Shown here in pieces: positions 1-7,596 of a stretch of 64,000 nucleotides of DNA. The DNA comes from a virus. A program made the translations under genes and the position numbers. Each line of letters starts with the position of its first letter. Position 1 is the stretch's first letter. Location of the stretch: the IMG/VR virus record IMGVR_UViG_3300031469_000005, positions 48,887-112,886 of that record; one strand, 5' to 3'. A model generated the notes under the pieces. The model searched no databases. It was given only the letters and a program-made list of their open reading frames with translations, and was not told the origin of the DNA.

Positions 1-162
1 GCAGGCGAGCTTGTTAGCTCTGCGTGCTGCTTTACGAGATCGGCGGACGTATTCTTTTCGAACGCGTTCCACGCCGTTGTGCCCCGCCTTGACGGTCCCG
101 AACGAGCAACACCCGTAGTAGCAGGACCGATTCTGGATTCGAGAATTTCCGTAGGCTTTCAT
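1..162 (-). CDS. Small basic Cys-containing protein, 3' end cut by window edge
   Basis: An open frame starts at ATG 162-160 and runs off the left edge without a stop (54 codons seen). It begins MKAYGNSRIQNRS, then has a CYYGCC cluster and a strongly basic tail ending KAARRANKLA. A consensus promoter (-35 GTGTTC, -10 TAGGTT) ends 6 nt before the ATG, which is the best evidence that it is a gene. It overlaps the 3' part of the upstream gene (32-376) by about 130 nt, so the last third of that gene may be spurious. Function unknown; the Cys cluster and basic tail could suit nucleic-acid binding, which is inference. Confidence 0.55.
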   Translation of the reverse strand, partial: MKAYGNSRIQNRSCYYGCCSFGTVKAGHNGVERVRKEYVRRSRKAARRANKLAC

Positions 163-376
163 GATCTAAACCTATCACTTTCGACAAGGAAGAACACTTA
201 TTCCGAGAAGTTTTTGCATCAAGCGCATCAACGAAACGCATGTCATGTTGATCGACCGTTTTGTCATTGGGATCGCGAGACGCGTTGTACGTTGCCCTTG
301 CATCTTTGATGCTCATGCCCGTGACATCGATACCGCAGTTCTTCCCGAGAGCAACAATGTTTGCGTTAACCTTCAT
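32..376 (-). CDS. Hypothetical protein, 114 aa
   Basis: Starts MKVNANIVALGKN directly after a consensus promoter. The first 80 residues look like normal coding sequence (VTGMSIKDARATYNA, HDMRFVDALDA). The last 30 residues are Arg-rich and low in complexity, and they overlap the promoter and coding frame of the next gene. Either the real C-terminus is frameshifted or the two genes truly overlap. No family recognised. Confidence 0.55.
   Translation of the reverse strand: MKVNANIVALGKNCGIDVTGMSIKDARATYNASRDPNDKTVDQHDMRFVDALDAKTSRNKCSSLSKVIGLDHESLRKFSNPESVLLLRVLLVRDRQGGAQRRGTRSKRIRPPIS
169..197 (-). promoter_or_regulatory. Extended -10 promoter, leaderless type
   Basis: Minus strand -35 GTGTTC (197-192), 17 nt spacer, TGATAGGTT (-10 at 174-169). 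The -10 ends 6 nt before ATG 162. Confidence 0.6.
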
Positions 377-382
377 GATCAG

Positions 383-410
383 ATCATATCATGTTCGGAA
401 ACGAAAACAC
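383..410 (-). promoter_or_regulatory. Extended -10 promoter, leaderless type
   Basis: -35 GTGTTT (410-405), 16 nt spacer, TGATATGAT (-10 at 388-383). The -10 ends 6 nt before ATG 376. Confidence 0.7.
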
Positions 411-631
411 TATGATGTGTAGTAGATCTGCTCGGGATCGAATCCGGCTTTTCTGCATGCCGTTTCGGCTTCCGGGGCACTCGAGAAATATCCGTGCCAT
501 CCGTGCTTTAGGTTACCATCTTTTCCGGCGGCACGGAACCATGTGAATCCTCCGGATCGGTCGTACACCAGCGTGGACTTAGCCTCCACCTGAGCGTCGG
601 TTGCGACCGGTTTATAAATCGCTTTATTCAT
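410..631 (-). CDS. Hypothetical protein, 73 aa
   Basis: The longer frame opens at 667, but a consensus promoter with -10 at 644-639 lies inside it and ends 7 nt before ATG 631, so the start is taken as MNKAIYKPVATD. Aromatic/Gly-rich middle (GGFTWFRAAGKDG, HGWHGYFSS) and a C-terminal helix with one Cys. It could be a small winged or beta domain. Function not recognised. Confidence 0.6.
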   Translation of the reverse strand: MNKAIYKPVATDAQVEAKSTLVYDRSGGFTWFRAAGKDGNLKHGWHGYFSSAPEAETACRKAGFDPEQIYYTS

Positions 632-638
632 AGAGAGA

Positions 639-667
639 ATCATATCATGTTCGGAGACGAAAAACAC
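639..667 (-). promoter_or_regulatory. Extended -10 promoter, leaderless type
   Basis: -35 GTGTTT (667-662), 17 nt spacer, TGATATGAT (-10 at 644-639). It overlaps the stop codon of the upstream gene and sets the start at 631. Confidence 0.7.
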
Positions 668-972
668 TATTTGTTTGGTTCAAATCGAACGGATTCTTCG
701 TTGAAGTACAAGCAACCGAGAGCATGACGATTCTTCCGTCGATCCTGTGTGTAAAGGATGACGGAACCACGATCAATCGCGACCTGATCAAGAACGCCGC
801 GACCCGTTTGTGTCAAATTGATGCTTGAACACATGCTTCCAAGCTTTGTCAAGAATTCGCGATTCGGATCGATCGGAGAGATCTTTATCGTGATTCGATC
901 CGCGGCGATCGTTATCTTGCTGTGACTTCCTCCGTCACGAGTTGGAACGATCTCAATTTTTTTGCCTGACAT
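667..972 (-). CDS. Hypothetical protein, 101 aa
   Basis: Begins MSGKKIEIVPTRDGGSH with an AGGAG Shine-Dalgarno 8 nt upstream, so it is probably a downstream cistron of the 982-1652 genes. Alternating beta-like segments (KITIAADRITIKI, GSVILYTQD, GCLYFNEESVRF) suggest a small beta-rich domain. No catalytic motif visible. Confidence 0.65.
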   Translation of the reverse strand: MSGKKIEIVPTRDGGSHSKITIAADRITIKISPIDPNREFLTKLGSMCSSINLTQTGRGVLDQVAIDRGSVILYTQDRRKNRHALGCLYFNEESVRFEPNK

Positions 973-981
973 TGTGTTCTC

Positions 982-1311
982 CTAAAGTTTGAACAGCGAA
1001 TCATCGTTTCGTGAATCGAGGATCGCATTCTCGATCTTGTACCGTCTCACGTTGAATTCGTGAATCCTAAGATCGTTGAGCAACGCTAACATTCTTGTCT
1101 TGAGATCATCGAACGAATTCCCCCTACCCGTGCAAAACGCATCGTTGTTGCTGATCTCGAATTCCTTGCTTTTTCGTTTCTCCATGAGAAGCTTTGCAAC
1201 GTGAAACGATCTTTCCTTGCAAAGTTGCTTGAAAAGATCGAGTCGTTCATCGAACACGGGATCGATGGTAACGTGAGATTCGTAGTAGAGGGAAAATGTA
1301 TCGAGGTTCAT
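982..1311 (-). CDS. Hypothetical alpha-helical protein, 109 aa
   Basis: The open frame begins at 1350, but ATG 1311 overlaps the stop of the upstream gene (ATGA), so MNLDTFSLYYESH is the preferred start. Mostly helical, with one Cys-Thr-Gly-Arg-Gly turn. The N-terminal part (HVTIDPVF, LFKQLCKERSFHVAKLLM) resembles ligand-binding folds in outline only. Translationally coupled with 1308-1652. Function unknown. Confidence 0.6.
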   Translation of the reverse strand: MNLDTFSLYYESHVTIDPVFDERLDLFKQLCKERSFHVAKLLMEKRKSKEFEISNNDAFCTGRGNSFDDLKTRMLALLNDLRIHEFNVRRYKIENAILDSRNDDSLFKL

Positions 1312-1652
1312 TCGGTTCTTTTTGATCGCTGTAACTTCGCTTCGATGCATTCGAGCGCCGTCTGAAATTCTGCTCGATCGTCACGTTCCGCGGCATCGAT
1401 CGCGTCCTCGAGAAGATCTGTGACGTCGTTCACCGCCGCGGCCTTATCGGCGTTCGATGAATTGTTGTCGTAGTTCGCCAGGAATTGTCGAGGAGTCACA
1501 CCATTGATCGACATCGAGTGGGAGAGAGTCCTGAGAACGTTCACGCTCGTCGATGCTTGTCCGAATTGATCAACGAACGGGGGCTTCTCGACCTCGGCTT
1601 TTCGCACGTACTTGATCTTGAGCTTGCTGTTCGATTCGGGTTTTTGAGGCAT
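1308..1652 (-). CDS. Hypothetical protein, 114 aa
   Basis: Begins MPQKPESNSKLKIKYVRK (basic, probably flexible) and continues with two acidic helices (AAAVNDVTDLLEDAIDAAE, FQTALECIEAKLQ). Its stop overlaps the start of the following gene, which indicates a coupled pair. No known family recognised. Confidence 0.6.
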   Translation of the reverse strand: MPQKPESNSKLKIKYVRKAEVEKPPFVDQFGQASTSVNVLRTLSHSMSINGVTPRQFLANYDNNSSNADKAAAVNDVTDLLEDAIDAAERDDRAEFQTALECIEAKLQRSKRTE

Positions 1653-1671
1653 ATTTCATTGTATCATCGTT

Positions 1672-1980
1672 TCAAACAAATGACACGATCCAATCGGCTC
1701 GATGCAATTCTTGGTTGACGTGGTACGTGTGATGCCTCAATTTTTGATTTGAGTTGATCGTCGTGATCTGAACGAAGACGTCATCACTCGGCTTTACGCT
1801 GACTCCAACCGATTCAAGGATACCCGTACACGATACAACTGATATGACGAGCTCCACCGGATATCGAGCCCAAAAATTTGTCGTTCCCGCCGTTCTGGTG
1901 ATGAACATTTTCTTGTTGAGAAGCATTGTTCCCGGCTTGATGTCGAGCCAGTGAATGCGTGTGTCAAGACTTTGCGACAT
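1672..1980 (-). CDS. PGD-motif family protein, 102 aa
   Basis: Start taken as MSQSLDTRIHW (1980), overlapping the 3' end of the ligase gene by 17 nt. It has the family N-terminus WLDIKPGTMLL followed by beta-type segments (MFITRTAG, VELVISVVSCTG, DVFVQITTI). The motif has GT instead of GD. Lies directly downstream of the DNA ligase on the same strand. Function unknown. Confidence 0.65.
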   Translation of the reverse strand: MSQSLDTRIHWLDIKPGTMLLNKKMFITRTAGTTNFWARYPVELVISVVSCTGILESVGVSVKPSDDVFVQITTINSNQKLRHHTYHVNQELHRADWIVSFV

Positions 1981-3343
1981 GAGCTTCGTATGCACGGACA
2001 ACTTGCGGATCTACATCACATTCTTCCCGCCACCTTTTAAAAACGGGAAATCTTACTTTGAGATCGGGTGTCAAAAATTGACCCTTAATTTCCATGATCT
2101 TCCCATAATATGTCTCGGGGCCAACGAGCTGAAATTCAGCACGTTGAGCATCCTTCCAACCACCACCGCATCTCGTGGTCACACCGTCCTTCGAGAGGCC
2201 GATGAAGCCCCCGAATTGACCTTCGCGCTTCGTGTTGGTATGTCCTTGGTACCAACCGACGACCACCAACTCGTGAGTGGTCACGGGCTTGAACTTTCGA
2301 ATTGCCTTCGAACGTTCGAACACGTACGGAGAATAGAGATCCTTGAGCATGACACCCTCGAATCCCGCTTCGAGACTTTCGAAGAAGAACTCAAGCAGCT
2401 CGGGCTCGTTCGAGATGATCTTACCTTCAACGGCCACGATGTTGGGGTGATTCAAGGCGGCGACGATTGTTTTCACGTTCGAGATGCGTTCACCGAACCA
2501 CGTTCCACAGAGTTGACTCGACCATTCGGTGATCGTCATCGTGTCGAACACGTTGATCTTGATCTGGCTGTCATCCTTCAGATTCTTGCTCGAAAGCAGA
2601 ACGCTTGCAGACATCTCCCAGTTATCGCACATTGCTTCGCAATCGAGGACGAAGTTATCGAACTTCGACGCTTCAAGAACCTTCTTGATCGTGGGGAGGG
2701 TATCGAATTGCTTCCCGTTGCGGGAGAACATTTCAACGACACCATCTTTCTTGATGACGACGCACCGGAAGCCGTCGATCTTACGGTCAGCGTAGACGGG
2801 GTACGAGATTCGCTCGTTGATCTTCACATCGTAGCCGCGTGGGCTGTCGTGATTCTCCACGACCTTCGCCTCGAGAGGTTCCGCGAGAGATACCGCGAAC
2901 TTCTTCACCAGACCCGGCCAGAACTTCTCGACAAGGTTGTCCGAAACGCCGCAGCGCATGTTCCTGAGCAGGATTCGGTGACACCATTTTTGTTCGAGTT
3001 CGAGCATTTCAGCGAAACTGTTCACGACTGCATCCTTCGCAGCATTCCCCGAAAGTTCTCGAACGTTGAGACGATCCAGCAAGTCAATGAACTTTGAAAT
3101 TTCGCGATCCGATTCCTGCGAAAGATACGCATCGACATCATCAATACCGTCGCAGTAACGTGATGCAGAACCCGGAGCGGAGGGCATCTTGAACTTCACC
3201 ACACCGAAGTTCGCAAACGGGTCGCCCACGATCTGGAAGATCCGCTTCAGAAGCTCGTTGTTCGCGTGTTGCTCGAGAATTGCTTCCTTCGCAAGACGCG
3301 AGTTGTCAGCTTCGAGGGCTTCGAGAATGTCTACTACGTTCAT
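1964..3343 (-). CDS. ATP-dependent DNA ligase, T4 gp30-like
   Basis: 459 aa, close to the 487 aa of T4 ligase. Seals 3'-OH/5'-phosphate nicks through an AMP-lysine intermediate. The adenylation motif I is ADRKIDGFR (nucleophile Lys in KxDG, about residue 187). Downstream are motif III-like DNFVLDCEA, motif IV-like GFEGVMLKD and motif V-like RKFKPV, then a C-terminal OB-type segment. The N-terminal helical part (about 1-165) matches the T4-type N-domain. It would serve phage replication and repair. A second, smaller ATP ligase lies at 18516-19394 beside Ku. A leaderless-type promoter sits immediately upstream. Confidence 0.93.
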   Translation of the reverse strand: MNVVDILEALEADNSRLAKEAILEQHANNELLKRIFQIVGDPFANFGVVKFKMPSAPGSASRYCDGIDDVDAYLSQESDREISKFIDLLDRLNVRELSGNAAKDAVVNSFAEMLELEQKWCHRILLRNMRCGVSDNLVEKFWPGLVKKFAVSLAEPLEAKVVENHDSPRGYDVKINERISYPVYADRKIDGFRCVVIKKDGVVEMFSRNGKQFDTLPTIKKVLEASKFDNFVLDCEAMCDNWEMSASVLLSSKNLKDDSQIKINVFDTMTITEWSSQLCGTWFGERISNVKTIVAALNHPNIVAVEGKIISNEPELLEFFFESLEAGFEGVMLKDLYSPYVFERSKAIRKFKPVTTHELVVVGWYQGHTNTKREGQFGGFIGLSKDGVTTRCGGGWKDAQRAEFQLVGPETYYGKIMEIKGQFLTPDLKVRFPVFKRWREECDVDPQVVRAYEAHVAKS

Positions 3344-3349
3344 GTGTTG

Positions 3350-3378
3350 ATCCTATCATCTTTCGTTGAAGAGAACAC
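3350..3378 (-). promoter_or_regulatory. Extended -10 promoter of the DNA ligase gene
   Basis: -35 GTGTTC (3378-3373), 17 nt spacer, TGATAGGAT (-10 at 3355-3350). The -10 ends 6 nt before ATG 3343. Confidence 0.75.
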
Positions 3379-3618
3379 CTAAAATCTCAACGAGTTCGCA
3401 CGTAATCGATCGCGTACCAGTCGATCGTCGATGATCGTGATCGCTGCGGGATTAAGAGTTTTAATGTGGTACATTGCGATCGGATTTTCTGAACCCCCAC
3501 CCCAAAGAACGCAGATCGTTTGACCGTCATTTGCAATGACGAGACCCGACACGACGTGTATGTTCTTCTTAGTTGGACCGTTGTAAGGTACAGATCGTGG
3601 ACCGCGATTGTCGAACAA
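3379..3618 (-). CDS. Small beta-rich hypothetical protein, 79 aa
   Basis: TTG start (3618) with a GGGGAA-type ribosome site about 8 nt upstream. Residues HVVSGLVIANDGQTICVLW resemble strands in the PGD-motif family (for example GLGLIVCIDN...FNVLW in the 34139-34375 protein), but the PGD signature itself is missing. Probably a diverged relative. Function unknown. Confidence 0.5.
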   Translation of the reverse strand: MFDNRGPRSVPYNGPTKKNIHVVSGLVIANDGQTICVLWGGGSENPIAMYHIKTLNPAAITIIDDRLVRDRLRANSLRF

Positions 3619-3668
3619 TAGCGAAGTTCCCCGGCAAAAGGTTCTTAGTGGTTAGTGGTTTGACGTTG

Positions 3669-4001
3669 TCAATCATCGTTCATTTTCGATTCTGAACATG
3701 CGATTTTAACGATCTGTTTTTCGTCAAGTTTCTTTTGGTTGATCACGAAGTCGCAATTGATGTGTCCGACGGCCATGAAAACGATGATCTCCCAATTCGC
3801 TGGAACCGTCTTAACAACCCAAGATTCCAAAGCGAAATGAAAGGCACTTCTCGGGTGACCGATCGTTGACCAGGTCTTGCCTTTCTTTGACCACCTTGGT
3901 GAACCAATACCATCATTCAGAAAAAGGCCCGTGGACCGATCTCGAACCTTGAACGAACACGCAAATTTAGGTGGTTGTTCTTGCCGTGACATTGAATTCA
4001 T
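3669..4001 (-). CDS. Hypothetical protein, 110 aa
   Basis: Begins MNSMSRQEQPPKFAC (ATG 3992 is an alternative) and overlaps the 3' end of the next upstream gene. The segment RSTGLFLNDGIGSPRWSKKGKTW, followed by HPRSAFHFALESW, looks like a small phage domain that often reads 'sxkGKxWss'. Function not known. Confidence 0.55.
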   Translation of the reverse strand: MNSMSRQEQPPKFACSFKVRDRSTGLFLNDGIGSPRWSKKGKTWSTIGHPRSAFHFALESWVVKTVPANWEIIVFMAVGHINCDFVINQKKLDEKQIVKIACSESKMNDD

Positions 4002-4209
4002 TACGATTCTTGTAAATTTGTTTCTCGATGAGACCGTTCGAGATCGTGGTAGCGAGAACTGCTTGTCGATTGGCTGAACACCTGACGATGCTAATGATCA
4101 TTCTAATCTTTGGAACCACGGTATCATCACCGTAATTGACGGGTGCACGATAGACATGATCTACGATCATATCACCCGGTCGAAGCTCATGAAATGATAT
4201 CAGATTCAT
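3967..4209 (-). CDS. PGD-motif family protein, 80 aa
   Basis: Begins MNLISFHELRPGDMIVDHVY, a textbook family N-terminus, then IRMIISIVRCSANRQAVLA as beta strands. Overlaps the gene downstream by about 35 nt. Function unknown. Confidence 0.7.
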   Translation of the reverse strand: MNLISFHELRPGDMIVDHVYRAPVNYGDDTVVPKIRMIISIVRCSANRQAVLATTISNGLIEKQIYKNRNEFNVTARTTT

Positions 4210-4274
4210 ACATGACTTCGGGGCGATTGCTCGCCCCGAACCACCAACCTAAACGACTCTCAACAACTTATGAA

Positions 4275-5450
4275 CTAAGATTGGTTAGTAAAAATACTCG
4301 GGATGTTCGGTACAACCCCGATCCCAGCCTCCCCGGCGGGGACGCCGAAGACATCCAGGACCAATTCTGCGCACCACTTGTGGACCGCAACCGAAAGGGA
4401 GAGGTTATCGATTCCCTTCGCGGTCATCTCGGTCCAGAACTTGATCCGAAGCTCATGAGGAAGATCCTTCATGAACGCCTGGATGTTCTTTCCCTGCTTC
4501 TCGGTGAGATCGGTCATTCCCGTGGTGTTGCTGTGGGCAACAACCTTGTCGATGAGCTCGTTCCAGAGATCCTGGGTGGTACCGTTTCCCGTGTTGTTCA
4601 ACTTCTTCTGAACCTTCTTCAAGGTATAGGAATTCAACACATCCTCGGCCGAGATCTGGCGGTCGATCGTCTTGACGTAGCTGCGGAACTTCAGCGCGGC
4701 CTCCATGCCGAGGTAACCGATGCAGGTGTTCAGGAATCTGCTATCATCGGGATCCTCGATCAGGCCGTTCTTCTTGAAGGCCAGGTCGACGAACTCCCAG
4801 GATCGACGTGAGGGTGCGACATCCGAGGGATTTGCCTTGTCCTTGGGGGTGTCGAGCCACACCTCATTCGTGCGGATGAAGTCCACGATGTTGGCGTGGA
4901 TTCGTTGCTTCCCCGTCTTCTCGTCCGTTGCCTGTGCCCAATCCATCCAGTCGGAAACGGAGGGGGTCAGATCGACCACGAAGAAGCGATCCAGAAGGGC
5001 GGGATCCATTTCGTTCACCGTGTACTGCGCCGAGGTGTTCACCGCCGCGACCACCATCGTCTCGGGGTGCAACTTTCGACCGGCAAGTTCTCGATCCAGA
5101 ACGATCTGGAAAGCAGCCTGCATGATCTCGGTGTTCGCCCGGTTCATCTCGTCGAGGAACAACAGGCAAGGGGATTCGCATGCCTTGTTGAACCATTCCA
5201 TGGGATTCCACCGGGTGACGTTTCCGTCCGTCGAGGGAAGACCCAGCATGTCACCGTCGGTCATCTGCGATAGACGTTGATCGATTACTTCACGTTCGAT
5301 ACCATCGATCTTCTGACGAAGCTTTGCAAGCAATCGTACGACCTGGCTCTTTCCCATACCGTGGTCCGCCCGAAGCAACAGGCTGGTCTCCACTGGCAGC
5401 GAGGTCGCAACCTCGAGAAACGACTTGATGTTCATTGCTGCGTTAGACAT
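4275..5450 (-). CDS. MoxR-like AAA+ ATPase
   Basis: 391 aa. ATP-driven remodelling ATPase of the MoxR/AAA_5 group. Walker A is DHGMGKSQV (about residue 30). Walker B is CLLFLDEMNRA, followed by sensor-1 AAVNTS and an arginine-finger region MDPALLDRFF. The C-terminal 150 residues are helical. MoxR proteins typically act with a VWA-domain partner; such a partner, fused to an HExxH domain, lies at 7919-9241 on the other strand. The gene has its own promoter with a roughly 50-nt leader and an AAAGGA ribosome site, unlike the leaderless genes around it. The target is unknown. Confidence 0.88.
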   Translation of the reverse strand: MSNAAMNIKSFLEVATSLPVETSLLLRADHGMGKSQVVRLLAKLRQKIDGIEREVIDQRLSQMTDGDMLGLPSTDGNVTRWNPMEWFNKACESPCLLFLDEMNRANTEIMQAAFQIVLDRELAGRKLHPETMVVAAVNTSAQYTVNEMDPALLDRFFVVDLTPSVSDWMDWAQATDEKTGKQRIHANIVDFIRTNEVWLDTPKDKANPSDVAPSRRSWEFVDLAFKKNGLIEDPDDSRFLNTCIGYLGMEAALKFRSYVKTIDRQISAEDVLNSYTLKKVQKKLNNTGNGTTQDLWNELIDKVVAHSNTTGMTDLTEKQGKNIQAFMKDLPHELRIKFWTEMTAKGIDNLSLSVAVHKWCAELVLDVFGVPAGEAGIGVVPNIPSIFTNQS

Positions 5451-5503
5451 TTACGATATTTTTCCTTTGTGAGAGTTGCAGATTTCTGCGGGTTGGTTTG
5501 TTA

Positions 5504-5532
5504 AGTTTATCATGTTCCTCGAAAAGGAACAC
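5504..5532 (-). promoter_or_regulatory. Promoter of the MoxR-like gene with palindrome over the spacer
   Basis: -35 GTGTTC (5532-5527), 17 nt spacer, TGATAAACT (-10 at 5509-5504). The spacer and -35 contain the inverted repeat GTTCCT-CGAAA-AGGAAC (5514-5530), a candidate operator or hairpin. The 5' leader holds a second small inverted repeat, GCAGA-TT-TCTGC (5478-5489). A ribosome site AAAGGA precedes ATG 5450. Confidence 0.6.
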
Positions 5533-5864
5533 TAGATTTTTGGAGTTGGATCACCAAACGCTTCGAGAACGAATGGTGCAAGTGCGTCATGGATTCGTTT
5601 GATTCTTGTGAAGTCTGAACAATCACGAGTCACGAACGTCCAAACATCAAGTCGATCATCGTAGTTCAATGACGCAAATTTTTTGCGAATATTACTAAGA
5701 TCCTCCGTCGAAAGTTCTTCGTTCAAAGCGCAATGAAAGAACTGAAACGTTTCATTGTTCGCGTATTTCGCAATATGTTCATCGTTCGTGAGCATGTTGT
5801 CATTGTGCTCACGAGTGAGCTTACAGTCAAGAGTCCCGCATGAATGAGCCATTTGTTTTATCAT
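5532..5864 (-). CDS. Hypothetical protein, 110 aa
   Basis: Start ATG 5864 lies 7 nt after a consensus -10. Sequence has Cys/His near the N-terminus (HSCGTLDCKLTREH) and helical segments (FQFFHCALNEEL, ADLSN...FASL), with a Pro-rich C-terminus. Function not recognised. Confidence 0.6.
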   Translation of the reverse strand: MIKQMAHSCGTLDCKLTREHNDNMLTNDEHIAKYANNETFQFFHCALNEELSTEDLSNIRKKFASLNYDDRLDVWTFVTRDCSDFTRIKRIHDALAPFVLEAFGDPTPKI

Positions 5865-5871
5865 TTGTTTG

Positions 5872-5900
5872 ATCCTATCATTTCATTGAAGAAAGAACAC
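5872..5900 (-). promoter_or_regulatory. Extended -10 promoter, leaderless type
   Basis: -35 GTGTTC (5900-5895), 17 nt spacer, TGATAGGAT (-10 at 5877-5872), 7 nt before ATG 5864. Confidence 0.75.
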
Positions 5901-5905
5901 GATTG

Positions 5906-6361
5906 TTATCCACAACAATCTTCGCAACGATATTCTTGCAATTTTGTTTTGCGTGTAACCGTACAATTGTTGTCATTATATTTGCAACCATGAGTTACAC
6001 AACAATGTCGAGTGTGAACATCGCTTTTCAATTCAGAAAGAACTTCGATTTCATCATCATGGTGAACCATTTTACGTGCATTTTCATCACGCTCAGCGTA
6101 ATTCTCGAAACGCCAATTCGTCATTCCGTCCTCGGATTCAAGTTCTGGACCGTTAACACAAATTGCCTTGATCTCGCCGAAATCAGCGAGATGGGATTCA
6201 TCGAGCAACACAATGTAACCGAACACGACGTGCACAAACGAAACACCGACGACGGTTCCGTAATGTCGTTTTCCGAGGTACGAGTCTGGAATCTTCACGC
6301 GAGTGTTCATTGGAACAGGCTTGTGCATTGTGGGCGTGGGAGTTTTGTACGTAGTTGTCAT
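5906..6361 (-). CDS. Hypothetical protein with N-terminal SH3-like segment and C-terminal Cys cluster
   Basis: 151 aa. Residues about 20-60 (VKIPDSYLGKRHYGTVVGV, FGYIVLLDE) look like an SH3/KOW-type barrel. The last 40 residues hold two paired cysteine groups (HCCVTHGCKYNDNNC and YRCEDCC), a likely zinc-binding knuckle. Promoter about 10 nt upstream of ATG 6361. Specific function unknown. Confidence 0.6.
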   Translation of the reverse strand: MTTTYKTPTPTMHKPVPMNTRVKIPDSYLGKRHYGTVVGVSFVHVVFGYIVLLDESHLADFGEIKAICVNGPELESEDGMTNWRFENYAERDENARKMVHHDDEIEVLSELKSDVHTRHCCVTHGCKYNDNNCTVTRKTKLQEYRCEDCCG

Positions 6362-6371
6362 GATTTGTTTT

Positions 6372-6400
6372 ATTCTATCACTTCAAAGAAGAAAGAACAC
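6372..6400 (-). promoter_or_regulatory. Extended -10 promoter
   Basis: -35 GTGTTC (6400-6395), 17 nt spacer, TGATAGAAT (-10 at 6377-6372), 10 nt before ATG 6361. Confidence 0.75.
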
Positions 6401-6408
6401 GAAAATGT

Positions 6409-6681
6409 TCATCGGCTCGACTGATACCCATTCTGTACAATTTCATGTCGCTTAAAATGACTAGTTCGTAGTAAAAATTCAAACGAAAATCAGAATCCAG
6501 CGTCTTGCTTGAAAGCACAATGAAAGATTGAATTCTTCTTGAAGAACGTATCATCGCTACCCAAACGGCCAGGCCGTTTGTGATCTTTGTACTTTTGTCC
6601 CCAGTGGCCCATACCGCCCACCAACACGATATCACCTATCGTGGGAAAACGAGGGCCATTCTCAGACGGTACGAGTTCCAT
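6409..6681 (-). pseudogene. PGD-motif family gene interrupted by in-frame TGA
   Basis: From ATG 6681 the frame reads MELVPSENGPRFPTIGDIVLV (family-like GDIV motif) to a TGA at 6492-6490. It then stays open in the same frame for 26 more codons ending HEIVQNGYQSSR before the next TGA. Those last residues match the family's C-terminal IxRxGKxI motif, and the total of 89 sense codons suits the family. A single nonsense change is the simplest reading; readthrough or a sequencing error remain possible. Confidence 0.5.
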
Positions 6682-6690
6682 CTTCGAATC

Positions 6691-7467
6691 TTATACGAAT
6701 TGACCCTTTTTGAAGAGACCGGTTTCCTCGAGACCGAGGACGAACGTCTTACCGCTGCACCCGAACCGATTCTTCCTGTTCGAGAAGATCCTCTCACCCC
6801 AGGTCTCGGAACGCTTGTCGAGATCGATGTAGAGGTGAAGGTGCATGTCAAGCATGTGCTTCACAGAATTCTTCCCCGCGAACTCCCCGCCCTTAGTAAC
6901 CTGACCGACGAACAAGGCAATGACGTTCGTACGTTGCTTCACGAACTCGGTGATCTGCTTCGCAACCCTGACGTGGGTGTTCCCATTCATTCCACCGTCA
7001 GCGTACTTCCCATCGTTCATGCATTGCAAGGAATCGATGAGCATGAACACCTTCTTGTTCGGATTCTTATCCGAAAGTGCCGCAGTGTACTCGATGAGCT
7101 TGGGTGTCAAGGGTTCCTGTCCCACCATGAAACCGCTCTTCAACTTGAGGCGTTCACGAGTTAAACCGACCTGGTACAGCGATTCCTCAACCGTGTTGAA
7201 GAGGGCAATGTGACCCGTGCTAGTGATTGAATCAGCCAGTTGCAACATGAAGGTGGTTTTACCACCGCCCGGAGAACCCGTGATCATCCCGCAGGTGGTC
7301 GGAGTGAAACCAAATCCGCCGACGCATTCATCGACCCACGGGATTCCGCACGACACCTTTTCCTTGATATGCGTAGGAACGTTGATGTCGAGAACGTTGG
7401 AACCTAGCTCGAACTCCTGAATCGGCTCAAAATCGACGAAATTATCATTCTTGGATGACCTTGCCAT
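6691..7467 (-). CDS. RadA/Sms-like RecA-superfamily ATPase
   Basis: 258 aa from ATG 7467, chosen for a GAGGA ribosome site 6 nt upstream. The core has Walker A TGSPGGGKTTFML, Walker B KVFMLIDSLQ, a VGQVTKGGEFAGK segment and the RadA signature KNRFG near the C-terminus. Compared with bacterial RadA (about 460 aa) it lacks the N-terminal zinc finger and the C-terminal Lon-like domain. RadA promotes branch migration in homologous recombination. A phage DnaB/UvsX-like role is possible, but KNRFG favours RadA. Confidence 0.82.
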   Translation of the reverse strand: MARSSKNDNFVDFEPIQEFELGSNVLDINVPTHIKEKVSCGIPWVDECVGGFGFTPTTCGMITGSPGGGKTTFMLQLADSITSTGHIALFNTVEESLYQVGLTRERLKLKSGFMVGQEPLTPKLIEYTAALSDKNPNKKVFMLIDSLQCMNDGKYADGGMNGNTHVRVAKQITEFVKQRTNVIALFVGQVTKGGEFAGKNSVKHMLDMHLHLYIDLDKRSETWGERIFSNRKNRFGCSGKTFVLGLEETGLFKKGQFV

Positions 7468-7489
7468 TGAATTCCTCGGGTGAAAGAGA

Positions 7490-7518
7490 ATCTTATCACA
7501 GTTTCCCAGAATGAACAA
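7490..7518 (-). promoter_or_regulatory. Extended -10 promoter of the RadA-like gene
   Basis: -35 TTGTTC (7518-7513), 17 nt spacer, TGATAAGAT (-10 at 7495-7490). About 16 nt of leader follow, with a GAGGA ribosome site. Confidence 0.7.
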
Positions 7519-7562
7519 CAAAAAGGAAAATAGCAAAGGATTTCGTGGATGATGGTGTTTTG

Positions 7563-7591
7563 TTGTTCATTTGTGTTTCGTATGATATGAT
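7563..7591 (+). promoter_or_regulatory. Extended -10 promoter, leaderless type
   Basis: -35 TTGTTC (7563-7568), 17 nt spacer, TGATATGAT (-10 at 7586-7591), 5 nt before ATG 7597. Divergent from the RadA promoter 45 nt away. Confidence 0.75.
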
Positions 7592-7596
7592 TGATC

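Noticed and set aside
1955-3097. 380-codon ORF on the plus strand opposite the DNA ligase
   Set aside because: Shadow frame of the ligase gene; low-quality protein with no motif.
4143-4811. 222-codon plus-strand ORF opposite the MoxR-like gene
   Set aside because: Shadow of the AAA+ gene, caused by its codon bias.
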